A DNA stretch of 64,000 nt from Tersicoccus sp. Bi-70 (lineage in GTDB: Bacteria > Actinomycetota > Actinomycetes > Actinomycetales > Micrococcaceae), in contig NZ_MIEU01000018.1 of NCBI RefSeq assembly GCF_001968825.1, positions 1-64,000 of the forward strand, in the 5' to 3' direction. Positions 41,670 to 49,841 of this stretch are shown in pieces. Each line of letters opens with the position of its first letter. Within the stretch, counting starts at the first letter, position 1. The position numbers and the translations under genes are program-made. The notes beneath the pieces were generated by a model. It saw only the letters and a program-made list of their open reading frames with translations. It was not told the origin of the DNA and ran no database searches.

Positions 41670-42235
41670 GGCATCACCTCTTCCTGGGTCGAATTGCTCG
41701 CAAATTTCACCACGACCGTATCGCAGAACGCAGGCAGGTCATCGGGCGAGCGGCTGGTGATCAGATTCCCGTCCACCACGACGTCCTGGTCGACGACGTC
41801 AGCACCGGCATTCCGCAGGTCAGTGCGGATGCTCGGGAAGGACGTCAAGGTGCGACCTCCGACAACACCTGCCTCGATCAGCGTCCACGGCCCGTGACAG
41901 ATCGCCGCAACGGGCTTGCCGCTCTCGACGAACTCGCGGACGAAGGAGACGGCGTCGGGGTCAACCCGGAGCTGGTCGGGGTTCACCGTGCCGCCCGGGA
42001 GAAGCAGGGCGTCGTAGTCGCCCGCCGAGGCGTCGGCGACCAACCCGTCGACGGTGAACGTGCCTGCTGCATCCAGATCGTTCTCACGGGCCTGAATCTC
42101 ACCGTCATGGATCGAGAGGACCTCGGTCTGTGCACCGGCCTGCTCCAGCGCCTCACGGGGCTTCTCGAGCTCGACTCGCTCGACCCCGTCGGCGGCGAGG
42201 ATGGCGACTCTCTTGCCCTGCAGCGTCTCGGCCAT
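41666..42235 (-). CDS. DJ-1/PfpI-family protein
   Basis: The 189-residue protein is of the DJ-1/PfpI superfamily, which includes proteases, glyoxalases and stress chaperones. It shows the nucleophile elbow VAAICHGPW (Cys) and the conserved Glu near the N-terminus (DGVERVELEKPREALEQ). ATG at 42235 follows fdhA after one base; the longer open frame upstream is antisense to fdhA. Together with formaldehyde dehydrogenase and ABM it suggests aldehyde or redox stress handling. Confidence 0.88.
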   Translation of the reverse strand: MAETLQGKRVAILAADGVERVELEKPREALEQAGAQTEVLSIHDGEIQARENDLDAAGTFTVDGLVADASAGDYDALLLPGGTVNPDQLRVDPDAVSFVREFVESGKPVAAICHGPWTLIEAGVVGGRTLTSFPSIRTDLRNAGADVVDQDVVVDGNLITSRSPDDLPAFCDTVVVKFASNSTQEEVMP

Positions 42236-42236
42236 A

Positions 42237-43403
42237 TCAGTTCGCCTTCTTTCCGTTCGACATCCCGGGCTTGATGAGGACCTTGGTCCAGCCTTTGGAC
42301 CGGGCGTCGAAGTTCTTGTAGGCATCGGCGGCTTGGTCCAGCGAGATTTCGTGGGAGACGATCCAGGAAGGGGTCGCCTTGCCGGCCGCGATCAAGTCTC
42401 GCAGCCGGCGGTTGTACCGCTTGATCGGGGCTTGACCGTTTCCCATGGTCTGCCCCTTGAGCCAATGTGTGCCGAAGTCGATGGCTGCCTTGCCCTGCTT
42501 GGCCAATTCGTCCTTGGCCCCCGGGTCCTGGGGGATGAACACGCCAACGGTGCCGATTCCTCCGGTGAAGCGGACCGAGTTGATGAGCATGTTCAGCGTG
42601 GCGGCGGTGTCCTCGTTGCCCTGGGGATCGTGGGCCTGGTAGCCCACGCATTCGCAACCACGGTCAGCTCCGAGCCCCATCGTCTCGTCCAGCACAGCCT
42701 GCACGGGGTCGACCTTGGAGTCGTCGATGGCAATCGCACCGATCTGCTCGGCCAGCGCGAGCCGGTCAGGGTGGCGATCGACCACCATCACCTTTGCTGC
42801 GCCCTTGATCATCGCGGACAGGGCGGCCATCAATCCGACCGGACCCGCCCCAGCGATCACAACGCTGTCGCCGGGTATCACGCCGGCCATCTCGGTGGCG
42901 TGGTAGCCGGTAGGGAAGATGTCAGAGAGCATGACGTAGTCGTTCTCCTTCTCCTCCGCATCCTCGCCCAAACGCAGCGCGTTGTGGTCACCGAAAGGCA
43001 CGCGGAGCAGCTCCGCTTGGCCACCGCCATAGGGACCCATGTCGGCGAACCCATAGGCCGCTCCGGCGAATGATGGTTCGGGCTGGGTGGTGAGGCAGTA
43101 GTTGGTCAGGCCGCGTTCGCAGTTCTTACAGAATCCGCACGAGATGTTGAACGGGAGCACAACCCGGTCTCCGACCCTGACCTTCTCCACGCCACTACCG
43201 ACTTCGATGACCTCCCCCATGTTCTCGTGACCGAACGTCCGGCCTACTTCGAAGGAGGTCCGCCCCTCGTACATGTGGAGGTCCGAGCCGCAGATGTTCG
43301 TCGTCGTTACCCTGACCAGGACATCGGTGGGTCGCTCGATCTTCGCGTCCGGGACCTCCTTCGTGCTGACCTGACGGGGTCCCTCGTACACTACTGCTTT
43401 CAT
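42237..43403 (-). CDS. Zinc-dependent, glutathione-independent formaldehyde dehydrogenase-like enzyme
   Basis: This medium-chain alcohol dehydrogenase probably oxidises formaldehyde or a related aldehyde with NAD. The 388-residue protein has catalytic zinc residues (NICGSDLHMYEGR, FGHENMG), a structural zinc set (CGFCKNCERGLTNYC), the Rossmann motif VVIAGAGPVGLMAALSA, and an inserted segment typical of the FDH_GSH-independent group (CECVGYQAHDPQGNEDT). ATG at 43403 matches the family start MKAVVYEGP. First gene of a three-gene operon. Confidence 0.88.
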   Translation of the reverse strand: MKAVVYEGPRQVSTKEVPDAKIERPTDVLVRVTTTNICGSDLHMYEGRTSFEVGRTFGHENMGEVIEVGSGVEKVRVGDRVVLPFNISCGFCKNCERGLTNYCLTTQPEPSFAGAAYGFADMGPYGGGQAELLRVPFGDHNALRLGEDAEEKENDYVMLSDIFPTGYHATEMAGVIPGDSVVIAGAGPVGLMAALSAMIKGAAKVMVVDRHPDRLALAEQIGAIAIDDSKVDPVQAVLDETMGLGADRGCECVGYQAHDPQGNEDTAATLNMLINSVRFTGGIGTVGVFIPQDPGAKDELAKQGKAAIDFGTHWLKGQTMGNGQAPIKRYNRRLRDLIAAGKATPSWIVSHEISLDQAADAYKNFDARSKGWTKVLIKPGMSNGKKAN

Positions 43404-43947
43404 GTCTAATCCGATCCGATTGTGTTGCTCGATGTGTTTCTGGCAAGGGCTCTCCGATGCCGGCCCCATCACTACACAGCGAACGCCCCCAGGAACCACG
43501 AGTCAAGGGGCTCGCCTTGAGTTGATGGGTAGCGATCGAGCCGGTAGGGTGTCCGCTGCTCGATCCCAGGGCATACGCTCTGTACACGCTTGCGGTGGTC
43601 GCACCATTCGTCCTTGTGCTCGTTATCATCGTGACGTTGACAGCGGTTCTGATGATGAGCCGGTACCGCAAAGGGGTAAGCGTCACGACCGCGGTCGTCA
43701 GCGCGGCCCTGTGCCAACCAACGCGGCTGTGCGAATCAGCGGCGAGTTGCGCGCCGCTTGCGCTGGCCTGGCAGGAAGCCCGAGCGCCAGTGAAACAATG
43801 ACTCCGAGGGCGCAGACGATGGCGATGATCGGGGTACTCATACGGCCGATCGTCCCGTGGATAGCGCGTCGTGGGTAGCGGAACGATGCGCCGACTTCTT
43901 CGGCGATCACGAGGCGGCTCCGCCGTAGACGATCGTTTGCGGCAGGG
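43404..43947. other. Gene-poor stretch with two weak small membrane ORFs
   Basis: A plus-strand frame from GTG 43595 (68 residues, VAPFVLVLVIIVTLTAVLMM) and a minus-strand frame from ATG 43841 (MSTPIIAIVCALGVIVSLAL) each encode one hydrophobic segment, but they overlap each other and lack clear ribosome sites. At most one is likely real. The fdhA promoter should also lie here. Confidence 0.4.
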
Positions 43948-44280
43948 CTACCAGACGTCGGTCGGGTCCGAGATTCGCTGGCATGCGCCCTGCCATATCC
44001 AGCACCGCAGCTCGTCGCCGTCGATCGTCACCTGGACGCCCACGGCGTCGGCCGTCCATCGCTTCACACGGACGACGCACCGCACGTTCGTATCCCCGAA
44101 CTGGAGCCAGGCGTGACCCCATATCGTCACCTGCTCGGGAACGATCGTGAGGGGCTGCGCGTGTAGTCGCAGCTGGAGCGAGTCGAGGGTGCGCAGCGGT
44201 CCACGCTTGCGCGCCGCGCGTAGCTCCCGCTCTTCACCCCTCTGCGCAGGCAGGTGGGGGTAGCGCTTGTTCGTTCTCAC
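43948..44280 (-). CDS. Hypothetical protein
   Basis: A 110-residue frame from GTG 44280 reads RTNKRYPHLPAQRGEERELR, then TIVPEQVTIWGHAWLQFGDT and WTADAVGVQVTIDGDELRCW. The C-terminal half looks like a small beta-rich domain with Trp and two Cys. No family is recognised. It lies below another hypothetical gene on the same strand, perhaps as a pair. Confidence 0.5.
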   Translation of the reverse strand: MRTNKRYPHLPAQRGEERELRAARKRGPLRTLDSLQLRLHAQPLTIVPEQVTIWGHAWLQFGDTNVRCVVRVKRWTADAVGVQVTIDGDELRCWIWQGACQRISDPTDVW

Positions 44281-44320
44281 GGGTTCATCGTCGCGGGAAC
44301 ATCGGACGCTGCCGGGTGGT

Positions 44321-44656
44321 CTACTCGGCGTTGTCCTTCGGTTTGCCAGGTCGGGGCCAGGGCCAGGCGTCGACGACGGCCCACAGCTCGGACGCCGAGC
44401 GCGACACAACCGTGTGCGGCCGGCCTTCGGCCACCACGGCGTCGAGGAACCATGAGGCCTCGCGCAGCGCGTCGGTGTAGCCGGAATGGCCGCGGGCGAC
44501 TGCTCCCATGATCGCGGCGATCTTCTGGGCCTGGCGCACGGTGATCTGCACCGGGAGGTCGTCGCCCTCGTGAGCCCCATTGTCCGTGCGCTGGAACGCC
44601 TCGGCTACTTTCAGTTCGTACTCCGGGGCGGCTGGGCCGATCAGGTCATCACTCAT
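44321..44656 (-). CDS. Hypothetical protein
   Basis: The 111-residue product (MSDDLIGPAAPEYELKVAEA) has a good GAAGGAG site seven bases above ATG 44656. It is acidic and helical (ITVRQAQKIAAIMGAVARGH, YTDALREASWFLDAVVAEGR) with no membrane segment. No family recognised. It is divergent from the truncated response regulator. Confidence 0.6.
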   Translation of the reverse strand: MSDDLIGPAAPEYELKVAEAFQRTDNGAHEGDDLPVQITVRQAQKIAAIMGAVARGHSGYTDALREASWFLDAVVAEGRPHTVVSRSASELWAVVDAWPWPRPGKPKDNAE

Positions 44657-44756
44657 CGGTGCTCCTTCGTTCTACGGTGGCGCCCACTACCGTCTGGCTG
44701 AAAGTGCCGGCAGGGGCTTCGAGGATCGCGTCTACGGCCCCGGGGATGATTCTCGG

Positions 44757-45278
44757 GGACATGGCTCGGAAGCGGTCGCCCTCGCCGCGACCCTGAACCC
44801 CGACCTCGTCCTTATGGACCTGCAGTTCGGCCAGGGGCGCACAGGCGCGGACGCCACCCGGCAGATCCGAGCAGAGGACGCCACACCCTACGTCCTCGTC
44901 CTCACCAACTACGACAGCGACGGTGACATCCTCAGCGCCGTCGAAGCGGGCGCCAGCGGATACCTCCTCAAAGACGCACCACCAGACGAACTCCTCACCG
45001 CAGTACGCGCCGCCGCCGCTGGCGAAAGCGCCCTCGCACCCGCGGTGGCTGGCCGCCTCATGGCGCGCATGCGTGCTCCACAAGTCAGCCTGTCCGCCCG
45101 CGAGATCGAGGTCCTCCGACTCGTCGCCGAAGGCGCGTCAAACATCGACGTGGCAGCACAACTCCACATCAGCGACGCCACCGTCAAGTCACACCTCGCG
45201 CACGTGTTCTCCAGACTCGGCGTGAACTCGCGCACCGCAGCAGTATCCGAAGCCAGAACCCTCGGCGTCCTCCGCTAG
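44757..45278 (+). pseudogene. Truncated NarL/LuxR-type response regulator
   Basis: From about 44766 the sequence matches a NarL-family regulator: LNPDLVLMDLQFGQGRTGAD (phospho-acceptor Asp), VLVLTNYDSDGDILSAVEAG, ASGYLLKDAPPDELL, and an intact LuxR helix-turn-helix (LSAREIEVLRLVAEGASNID). The first 45 or so residues, with the acidic pocket and first helix, are missing, and no start with a ribosome site is present. No sensor kinase is next to it. Confidence 0.78.
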
Positions 45279-45695
45279 CCCCGCCCGCGGCGGCTGTGAA
45301 CTTCGCTCGCCAGCCGCATCGCCGCGAAGCCCACCAACGTCCTTCTCACGCGTGACGCAGAGGTCACCTAGCGAGAAGCACGCCCAGGTCAGCTATACAG
45401 CTCGATATCTGACGAACACCGAGAGGCGCCCCGTCAGGGCATCCCCCCCCCGGAGCACCAGAGGCGCGAGCATCGGACCGTGATCACGGCGACCACGACC
45501 GCGACCGACCCCACACGACCTGGTGCCCCCTCCCGTGCCCCTCGGGTCGCGCTGGTCTTGGCGTCGGTGACGCACTGCAGACAGACGACACGACGCGAAG
45601 GCAAGGACGCCACCGAGCGAAGCTGCTCACAGATTCCCGTAAGACTGTCCCGCAAAAATGCCCGGTGGAGGTGCCCTAAACGCTACAGTCGTCGC
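45279..45695. other. Intergenic region upstream of the serine recombinase
   Basis: No gene is supported here. It includes the left 28-bp direct repeat (45604-45631) and a likely -10 (TACAGT at 45684-45689) just above the recombinase ATG, which suggests a leaderless message. Resolvase binding sites may lie here but I cannot define them. Confidence 0.5.
45604..45631 (+). repeat. Left direct repeat flanking the serine recombinase
   Basis: This 28-bp segment matches 46298-46325 at 27 positions (core CACCGAGCGAAGCTGCTCAC). A third partial copy of the core start lies at 46281-46292. Confidence 0.85.
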
Positions 45696-46277
45696 ATGCT
45701 TGTCGGATACGCCCGCGTCTCAGCCTCTGGGCAGGACCTCGCCGCGCAGCGGGACGGCCTCCACTCGCTCGGCGTCGATCCCGAGAACGTGCACGTCGAC
45801 CACGGCATGACCGGAACGAACCGTGAACGCCCGGGGCTCCGCGAAGCGCTTGCCGCGGTCCGCAAAGGTGACGTCCTGGTCGTCACCAAGCTCGATCGCC
45901 TTGCAAGATCACTCCCCGACGCTCGTGATATCGCCGACGAGCTGACGCGCAAGGGCGTGACGTTGATCCTCGGAGGTTCCGTCTACAACCCAACCGATCC
46001 CGTTGGGCGACTGCTGTTCAACGTCCTCGGGATGGTCGCGGAGTTCGAAACCGACCTCATCCGTGCCCGCACGCGCGAGGGGATGGCGATCGCTAAGGCC
46101 GCGGGCAAGCTCCGCGGAAAGAAGCCCAAGCTCTCCGTCTCACAGGAGAAGCACCTGGTCGCGCTGCACCGTGCCGGCACGCACACCACGAGCGAAATCG
46201 CCGAGCTCTTCGGTGTCGCCCGCTCAACCGTGTACCGAGCGATCCAGCGCGGCGGAGCGAACCCACCCGCCGCCTGA
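45696..46277 (+). CDS. Serine recombinase (resolvase/invertase family)
   Basis: The 193-residue protein is a small serine recombinase that cuts and rejoins DNA at paired sites. The catalytic domain has VGYARVSASGQDLAAQRDGL with nucleophile Ser near residue 9, the KLDRLARSLPDARDI motif, and GRLLFNVLGMVAEFETDLIR. The C-terminal helix-turn-helix is HTTSEIAELFGVARSTVYRA. ATG at 45696 gives the standard N-terminus and lies about six bases below a -10-like TACAGT, so no ribosome site is expected. It lies between 28-bp direct repeats at the island's right border. Confidence 0.92.
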   Translation: MLVGYARVSASGQDLAAQRDGLHSLGVDPENVHVDHGMTGTNRERPGLREALAAVRKGDVLVVTKLDRLARSLPDARDIADELTRKGVTLILGGSVYNPTDPVGRLLFNVLGMVAEFETDLIRARTREGMAIAKAAGKLRGKKPKLSVSQEKHLVALHRAGTHTTSEIAELFGVARSTVYRAIQRGGANPPAA

Positions 46278-46297
46278 CGACACCGAGCGAAGCGAAA

Positions 46298-46325
46298 AGG
46301 ACGACACCGAGCGAAGCTGCTCACA
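46298..46325 (+). repeat. Right direct repeat flanking the serine recombinase
   Basis: Second copy of the 28-bp repeat, with one difference from 45604-45631. It ends about 130 bases before the flgN promoter. Recombination between the copies would remove the recombinase gene. Confidence 0.85.
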
Positions 46326-46456
46326 ACCGCGTGGCGACTGGACGAGCGGGCGCACGATAGGCCCGCCCGATGATGTGCACGGTGAGGGGGCGCCTTCGGC
46401 AATACCGGGCTCACTCTTCAGGTCCTCACCGGGCCCGGAACCGACTGCCGCCGGCC

Positions 46457-46483
46457 TTACCGCACGGCCCACCACGCCGATAG
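46457..46483 (+). promoter_or_regulatory. Sigma-28-type promoter of flgN-flgK-flgL-fliW
   Basis: TTAC at 46457-46460 and GCCGATAG at 46476-46483 are separated by exactly 15 bases. The -10 is 110 bases above flgN. The stretch 46278-46593 holds no gene, only this promoter and the recombinase repeats. Confidence 0.78.
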
Positions 46484-46593
46484 TGATGGGTACCGGAGCC
46501 GAAGACGGCGACGGCCCCACCCTGCCGGTGGACCGCACGCGGGACGTTCCCGCGGACGCCCCCGGATGCGATGAACGAAGGAGACGCCCGGGC

Positions 46594-47076
46594 ATGTCGT
46601 TCACCGACCTGTCGGCGCAGCTGTGGCGGGAACGCGAGCTGCTGGACACGCTGACCTTCCGCCTGGAGGTGGAACAGCTGCTGCTGACCGCCGGACGGAC
46701 CCGGCGCCTGCCCCAGGCCACCGCCGAGGTGGAGCAGGTCGTCGACCAGCTCGCCGTCGCAGGACTGGAACGAACCGTGATCGTGGCCGCACTGGCCGCC
46801 GAGTGGGGCGCTCCCCTGGAATCCACGCTGCGGGAACTGGCCGAGGTCGCGCCCGACGGCGCCTGGCAGGACATCCTCGTCTCCCACCTGTCCGCCATGG
46901 TCGAGCAGACCGCCGCGATCCGGTCGCTGCGCGACGCCAACGAGCAGTTCCTGCGCGCCGCGTCCCGGGCCACCGAGGAGACGATGGCCACCATCGCGCC
47001 GTCCTCCCGGACCTACGACTCGACCGGTTCCGCGGCGCCGTCGTCGCTGTCCCGGTTCCTCGACCAGACCCTCTGA
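46594..47076 (+). CDS. flgN: FlgN-like flagellar export chaperone
   Basis: FlgN-type chaperones bind the hook-filament junction proteins FlgK and FlgL before export. The 160-residue product is all-helical (SFTDLSAQLWRERELLDTLT, RLEVEQLLLTAGRTRRLPQA, RDANEQFLRAASRATEETMA), of normal length, and directly precedes flgK by 16 bases. ATG at 46594 follows GAAGGAG. The call rests on helix pattern and position. Confidence 0.85.
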   Translation: MSFTDLSAQLWRERELLDTLTFRLEVEQLLLTAGRTRRLPQATAEVEQVVDQLAVAGLERTVIVAALAAEWGAPLESTLRELAEVAPDGAWQDILVSHLSAMVEQTAAIRSLRDANEQFLRAASRATEETMATIAPSSRTYDSTGSAAPSSLSRFLDQTL

Positions 47077-47092
47077 CCGCCGGGGAGGTACC

Positions 47093-48523
47093 ATGAGCAG
47101 CTTCGCGGGACTCCAGCTCGCCCAGCGCGGCCTGAACGCCGCCCAGCAGGCGATGCTGGTCACGGGCCAGAACATCATCAACGTCGCGACGCCCGGGTAC
47201 ACCCGGCAGCGGGTGGAGCAGGCCTCCCTCGCGCCGGCCACCGCCACCTTCGGCAGCACCGGCTCCCCCGTGGGCGCCGGCGTCACCGTGACCGGCATCA
47301 GCCGGCTCGGCGACGTCCTGCTCGACACCGGCGTGCGCACCAGCGCCGCCGCCGCCGGGTACGCCGATGTCCGCGCGGCCGCGTACACCTCCCTCGAGGA
47401 CGCCTGGGGCGAGCCCGGACCCACCGCCCTCTCGCAGAAGCTGACCGCGTTCTGGTCCGCGTGGGACGTCCTGGCGACCAACACGGACGAGCCCGGGGCC
47501 GGAGTCGCCGTGCTCCAGGCCGGACGGGACGTCGCCGCCGGCCTGGAGACCGCGCGCACGGCCGTCACCACCCAGTGGTCCGACCGCCGGGCCGGTGTGG
47601 ACTCCCAGGTCGCCCAGGTCAACGCGACCGCGTCCCGGCTCGCCGACCTCAACCGGGCGATCAGCACGGCCACCGGTGCCGGTGGGGCCGCCAACGAACT
47701 GATCGACGAGCGGGCCCGGCTGGCCGAGGAGCTCGCGTCGAGCGCGGGGGCGACCGCGCGGGTCGAGGCCGACGGCGGCATGACCGTCCGCCTGAACGGG
47801 ACCTGGCTGGTCAGCGGCACGGCGGCGCGCACGCTGGTCGTCACCGGACCCGCCGACGCGGCCACCGGTATGGCCGGCCCCGCCGCCGTGGGCGTCGCCT
47901 GGCAGGACGCTCCCGGCACCCCGGTGCCCCTGACCGGAGGCCGCCTCGCCGGCACCCTGAGCGTGCTCGCCCCCGCCGACGGCAGCGGCACCGGCGGTGC
48001 GATCGCCCAGGCCGCGGCCGCCCTCGACGGCATCGCCACCGGACTGGCCGACGCCGTGAACACCGCCCACGCGGCGGGCACCACCCGCGCCGGCTCTCCG
48101 GCCGGCGCCTTCTTCGCTCTCGACCCCGGACGCCCCGCGGCCGCGGGACTGAGCGTCGTGCCCGCGGACCCGTCCGCGCTGGCGACGGCCGCGCCCGGTT
48201 CCGGTGCGCTGGACGGGTCGGCGGCCGCCGCCGTGGCCCGGGTGGGCACCGGCGCGGACTCCCCCGACCGCCGCTGGGCCGCCGCCGTCGCGACGCTCGG
48301 GACCGCTGCCCGCTCCGCGACCGGGCAGCAGACCATCACCGCCGCGGCCGCCGGCGCCGCGCGCGCCGCCCAGACCGCGTCGGGCTCCGTCAGCCTCGAC
48401 GAGGAGAACGTCTCCCTGCTCGCCGCGCAGCACGCCTATCAGGCGGCGGCGCGAGTGCTGACGACCATCGACGACATGCTCGACATCCTGATCAACCGCA
48501 CCGGTACCGTAGGACTGCGATGA
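47093..48523 (+). CDS. flgK: Flagellar hook-associated protein 1 FlgK
   Basis: FlgK is the first junction protein between hook and filament. The 476-residue protein has the N-terminal signature SSFAGLQLAQRGLNAAQQAM and GQNIINVATPGYTRQRVEQ, and the C-terminal DEENVSLLAAQHAYQAAARV. ATG at 47093 is preceded by GGGGAGG. Its stop overlaps flgL as ATGA. Confidence 0.96.
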   Translation: MSSFAGLQLAQRGLNAAQQAMLVTGQNIINVATPGYTRQRVEQASLAPATATFGSTGSPVGAGVTVTGISRLGDVLLDTGVRTSAAAAGYADVRAAAYTSLEDAWGEPGPTALSQKLTAFWSAWDVLATNTDEPGAGVAVLQAGRDVAAGLETARTAVTTQWSDRRAGVDSQVAQVNATASRLADLNRAISTATGAGGAANELIDERARLAEELASSAGATARVEADGGMTVRLNGTWLVSGTAARTLVVTGPADAATGMAGPAAVGVAWQDAPGTPVPLTGGRLAGTLSVLAPADGSGTGGAIAQAAAALDGIATGLADAVNTAHAAGTTRAGSPAGAFFALDPGRPAAAGLSVVPADPSALATAAPGSGALDGSAAAAVARVGTGADSPDRRWAAAVATLGTAARSATGQQTITAAAAGAARAAQTASGSVSLDEENVSLLAAQHAYQAAARVLTTIDDMLDILINRTGTVGLR

Positions 48524-49404
48524 CCCTCCGCATCACCACCCAGACCATGGCCGCCTCCGCGACCCGGCAGCTCGCCGCCGCCCAGGCCAGGCTCGCCGAC
48601 GCCCAGGACACGGCCACCTCCCTGCGCCGGATCACCCGTCCCTCCGACGATCCGGCCGGCGCCGCGCAGGCGATGCGGGTGCGGGCCGAGGTGGCCGCGA
48701 ACGCCCAGTACGGACGCAACATCGACAACGGCACCGCGTGGCTGACCGGCGTCGACGCCGCTCTCGGGGACGCGACCCGGTTCCTCGACTCCGCCCGGGA
48801 CGCGGTGCAGCAGGGCCTCAACGCCGCGCGTACCCCGGCCGACCGGATCGCCCTCGCCGACGTTATCGACGGGCTCCGGGCGGACCTGCTCGGCAGGGCG
48901 AACGCCACCTATCTCGGCCGGAGTCTTTTCGCCGGCACCTCGGACCAGCCCGCGTTCGTGGACGGCAATCCCCCGACCTTCACGGGCGTCGCCGGCGACG
49001 CGGTGCATCGGCGGTTCGGGGAGAACCAGAGCGTGCGGGTGGACGCCGACGGGGCCGCGATCTTCGGCACCGGCCCGACCTCGGTGTTCGCGACGCTCGA
49101 CGCCATCTCCGCGGAACTGCGAGCCGGCGGCATCACGGCGTCCCGGCTGGACGACCTGGACTCCGCCCGCGCGACCCTGCGGACCGCACGGGCGGACGCC
49201 GGCGCCCGGCTGACCACCCTGGAGGCCGCGAAGGACGCCAACCAGGCGGCGAAGGTCGCCCTGGAATCGGACCGTGCCGCCCTCGAGGACGTCGACCTCG
49301 GCACCGCCGTCCTGGACCTGCAGGTGCAGCAGACCAGCTACCAGGCCGCGCTCGCCGTGACCGCCAAGACCCTGCAGCCGACCCTGATGGACTTCCTGCG
49401 ATGA
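48520..49404 (+). CDS. flgL: Flagellar hook-associated protein 3 FlgL
   Basis: FlgL is the second junction protein, related to flagellin. The 294-residue protein has the flagellin-like N-terminus (LADAQDTATSLRRITRPSDD, PAGAAQAMRVRAEVAANAQY) and C-terminus (LQVQQTSYQAALAVTAKTLQ). ATG at 48520 overlaps the flgK stop; the longer open frame upstream is a flgK shadow. Confidence 0.95.
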   Translation: MTLRITTQTMAASATRQLAAAQARLADAQDTATSLRRITRPSDDPAGAAQAMRVRAEVAANAQYGRNIDNGTAWLTGVDAALGDATRFLDSARDAVQQGLNAARTPADRIALADVIDGLRADLLGRANATYLGRSLFAGTSDQPAFVDGNPPTFTGVAGDAVHRRFGENQSVRVDADGAAIFGTGPTSVFATLDAISAELRAGGITASRLDDLDSARATLRTARADAGARLTTLEAAKDANQAAKVALESDRAALEDVDLGTAVLDLQVQQTSYQAALAVTAKTLQPTLMDFLR

Positions 49405-49435
49405 CCTTTCCTGCGATGACGACGGACGAAGGACG

Positions 49436-49804
49436 ATGAGCGCGCTCACCCTCACGGAGCCGATGCCGGGCCTGGACCCCTGGACCGACTACACGCTCGA
49501 GGCGGTGACCGGGGCGCCGGGCCTGTTCAGCCTGCGGCCCGCGGAGAACGCCGACCTGCGCCTCTTCCTGCTGGACGCGTCCGTCTACGTGCCGCAGTAC
49601 GCACCGGACCTGACCGACGCCGCCGAGGGCCTCGGTCTGGCCTCCGGCGAGGCTGCTCGCGTGCTCGTCGTCGCCACGCCCGGGGCGGACCGGACCACCG
49701 TCAACCTGCTCGCCCCCGTCGTCGTCAACGAGCGGACGGGCACGGGCGCACAGGTGATCCTCAACGACCAGGACTATCCGCTGCAGGCGCCGCTCGCCCG
49801 CTGA
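49436..49804 (+). CDS. fliW: Flagellar assembly factor FliW
   Basis: FliW binds flagellin and, in other bacteria, also the translation repressor CsrA, tuning flagellin synthesis. The 122-residue product shows the family pattern (LFSLRPAENADLRLFLLDAS, VLVVATPGADRTTVNLLAPV, NLLAPVVVNERTG, QVILNDQDYPLQAPL). It is shorter than usual (about 140). ATG at 49436 follows GAAGGA. It is 31 bases below flgL. No csrA follows: the next gene is convergent. Confidence 0.92.
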   Translation: MSALTLTEPMPGLDPWTDYTLEAVTGAPGLFSLRPAENADLRLFLLDASVYVPQYAPDLTDAAEGLGLASGEAARVLVVATPGADRTTVNLLAPVVVNERTGTGAQVILNDQDYPLQAPLAR

Positions 49805-49841
49805 GGCGGCCCGATCGTCCGTTGCGACCGGGCCGGGCCGC

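Noticed and set aside
43595-43801. Small single-span membrane ORF
   Set aside because: No ribosome site, overlaps an opposing ORF, and no recognisable family; mentioned only in the regional note.
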